Positions 18,940 through 21,117 of a stretch of 21,117 nucleotides of DNA are shown here, piece after piece (position 1 is the first letter of the stretch; each line of letters starts with the position of its first letter). The notes beneath the pieces are model-generated. The model did no database searches. It saw only the letters and a program-made list of their open reading frames with translations, and had not been told where the DNA came from. The position numbers and the translations under genes are program-made. This DNA is from Oppiella nova (Eukaryota > Arthropoda > Arachnida > Sarcoptiformes > Oppiidae), in assembly GCA_905397405.1 (NCBI GenBank), contig CAJPVJ010000717.1, forward strand, positions 1 through 21,117, in the 5' to 3' direction.

Positions 18940-21117
18940 CTCGGTCCCCATTCCAGCCCCCACTCACACGTATATATTTATCACTACCCGTGCTCTAAGA
19001 AGTGAGAGATGATAGCAAAAAGCATATAAACGTTTATTTATGTATCTTATATGATATCCACATAATTAAGTCTCTGTGATGTGAGACTCATTTTTTCGGG
19101 TTATATGTCTTAGGGGTGCCTTTCCCCTCAGCATCATCTCCTCATCCACTAGTATATGCCGGTGCCGTCTCTCTAACCACTGCTCGCAGTAGCACTAGAT
19201 TTTCCACTTTATTTATGTCCAACCATTTATCATATTAAACACCAGTGTTTCACTACTTATATATAAGTTATATATATTTTGCTCCCATTTTTATGGCAAA
19301 AGTCGTGTCGAAAATATAAATTTATTTTTTAATGTTATATTTCTGTGTGACTCCACACACAGAGAGAGAATGACTACTACTACTAAACCGTAGAGCAAAA
19401 AAAATTATATAAAATTTATCACTACTTTAGGCATCAGCAATATAAATCTGCTTAACATAACTAGTCTTACGGTTAATATACAGAATATTCCACTTAATAA
19501 TGTGTTTTTTTCAGTGTGAATTTATAATAATTGGAATTCAATAGAAAAATTGCTATTAATATACAATTCTGTGGCTTAGCATAAGAATATTCTATAATAA
19601 AATGCTCGCCTACTTTTCATATCAATATGATATTCCGTCAAAAAAATATATTTACCGTAATGTTGAAGTAAAAATAGACATGAAATTCAAATCACTTGTG
19701 AGATTCAATGCTGAGATATAATATATATATATATATATATCTGTGAAGCGATGATTAAATAAAAATTTATTTTCAAAAGAAAAAAGTTTATATATTTTCG
19801 ATTGAATAAAATCTAATCTCTTTGTCAAATAAAATGAGATTTTTGTCATATATTTATAATATATATATCTGTGAAGCGATGATTAAATAAAAATTTATTT
19901 TCAAAAGAAAAAAGTTTATATATTTTCGATTGAATAAAATCTAATCTCTTTGTCAAATAAAATGAGATTTTTGTCATATATTTATACCGACATAAAAAAT
20001 AATTGAAAAGTTTTAACTTTAAGTCGAAATATATATATAAATCTTATATATTATATATAATATATATATCAATATTATAAGAGTTTCTATTTTTAATATC
20101 ACATTATATTATGATGAATAATTAAGCACAAATATTAATATTTAGAGTGTAGTTAAAGCAGTTTTTGGTGGTGATCAATGATACGCCGGTGCCGTAAACT
20201 ACCGGTACTGTCAATAATTTATGATTAATTCAACGCCAAATACCATTTATATCTGCTTGCTATATGAATCGCTTACTTTGAATTAAACATATTTATATTA
20301 TAATATAACAAATAATATGTTCTAAAAGTTAATTTAATCCAGTTAACATCTATTATAAATTATTTATATTCACCAATTCTGAGAATAATATATTAGCTCT
20401 TGGTAGCTATATTGGTTATTAACCGGGATTGCGAATTATTTCAGTTTATTAAAATTCAGTAATACATTTTAATAGCCAATTAATTATGTTTTGTACGCAA
20501 ACCTTATTTATCATACTTACATTCTTATATTGTTAGTATAATATTTAAACCATATCCTAATTATATATTATTTAAGTATTTCTAATAAAAAGATTACGGA
20601 ATTCGTATTATTTCATAATCTGAATATGGTGTATTTAATTATAATATAAAATATCTATACTAACGAATAATTATTATATTATAATATATGATAAATTAAA
20701 ATGAATAACAAAAGCAATTCTGTGGGATAATAATATTTTCTAAGAATTTTCATAATTTATATGCAAAACATATTTTTGTTGAATAATATATAATAATAGC
20801 TTGGTGATTTACAAAGCAAAAAATCCCTCGCAAAATATCGTAAGCTCAGAGTTTAGTCAGCAAGTGGATAAACAAAAATTTTCCGATATTTTTATTTCTT
20901 AAATTTTATAATTAAAATGAAAAATATTTGTCCAAAGAATTTGTGGAGATTTCAAATAATTTCTCTCAATTTAATCGTTTATATATCAGAGAAATATTTT
21001 TGTCCATTTGAGAGCCAATCGACTGGAAAGCCGACTATTTTTGGGACCAAAAATTTTATTCATTTCAAGTATTTCTTTAATATCTGTCATTGTTTTGCAA
21101 TCAGATTATTATTATTT
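18940..21117. other. AT-rich spacer, right end
   Basis: It holds the 128-bp duplication and AT-rich sequence. Two GC-richer specks with GCCGGTGCCGT (about 19157 and 20185) share an 11-mer but no longer match. No gene is seen. Confidence 0.5.
19731..19986. repeat. perfect 128-bp tandem duplication
   Basis: Bases 19731-19858 are repeated exactly at 19859-19986, beginning in a TA run and including CTGTGAAGCGATG (19741 and 19869). It is unrelated in sequence to the duplication at 2278-2533 but has exactly the same period. Confidence 0.95.

Overview
Animal nuclear DNA, almost certainly from a bilaterian and probably an arthropod. It is very AT-rich (by eye roughly 30% GC), non-coding over nearly its whole length, and studded with long GA/CT dinucleotide arrays. 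The decisive landmark is the neuronal microRNA mir-124, a bilaterian marker. An acariform mite would fit the base composition and compact style, but the window does not prove the lineage. I see no bacterial genes, tRNA, rRNA, CRISPR array or intact transposon.

The main content is at 2278-5635. Here the mir-124 locus exists as two head-to-tail copies on the minus strand, with hairpins at 2996-3076 and 4548-4628. Unit A is 2278-3930 and unit B is 3931-5635. They align over most of their length but differ by several indels and replaced blocks. The hairpin block (141 bp, 2969-3109 and 4521-4661) is identical in both, although sequence on either side is unalignable. A second identical block (123 bp, GC-rich, 3808-3930 and 5513-5635) lies about 0.7-0.9 kb upstream of each hairpin and is a candidate promoter or enhancer. 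Unit A begins with a perfect 128-bp tandem duplication. Another perfect 128-bp tandem duplication of unrelated sequence occurs at 19731-19986.

The rest: 1-2277 is AT-rich spacer. 5640-6340 is a moderately GC-rich stretch between GA arrays. 6340-11480 is a gene desert. 12230-13440 is a CpG-richer island; on the minus strand it ends in a strong GGAG|GTAAGT splice donor, so it is a candidate 5' exon and promoter region for a minus-strand transcript, possibly the primary transcript carrying both mir-124 hairpins (inference). 13440-18840 is AT-rich spacer with most of the CT arrays. A short candidate plus-strand exon with a strong 3' splice site lies at 18846-18931. 18932-21117 is AT-rich spacer.

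I do not accept any long open reading frame here as a protein-coding gene. The longer ones are shadows of GA/CT arrays (Arg-Glu or Ser-Leu runs) or chance AT-rich frames.
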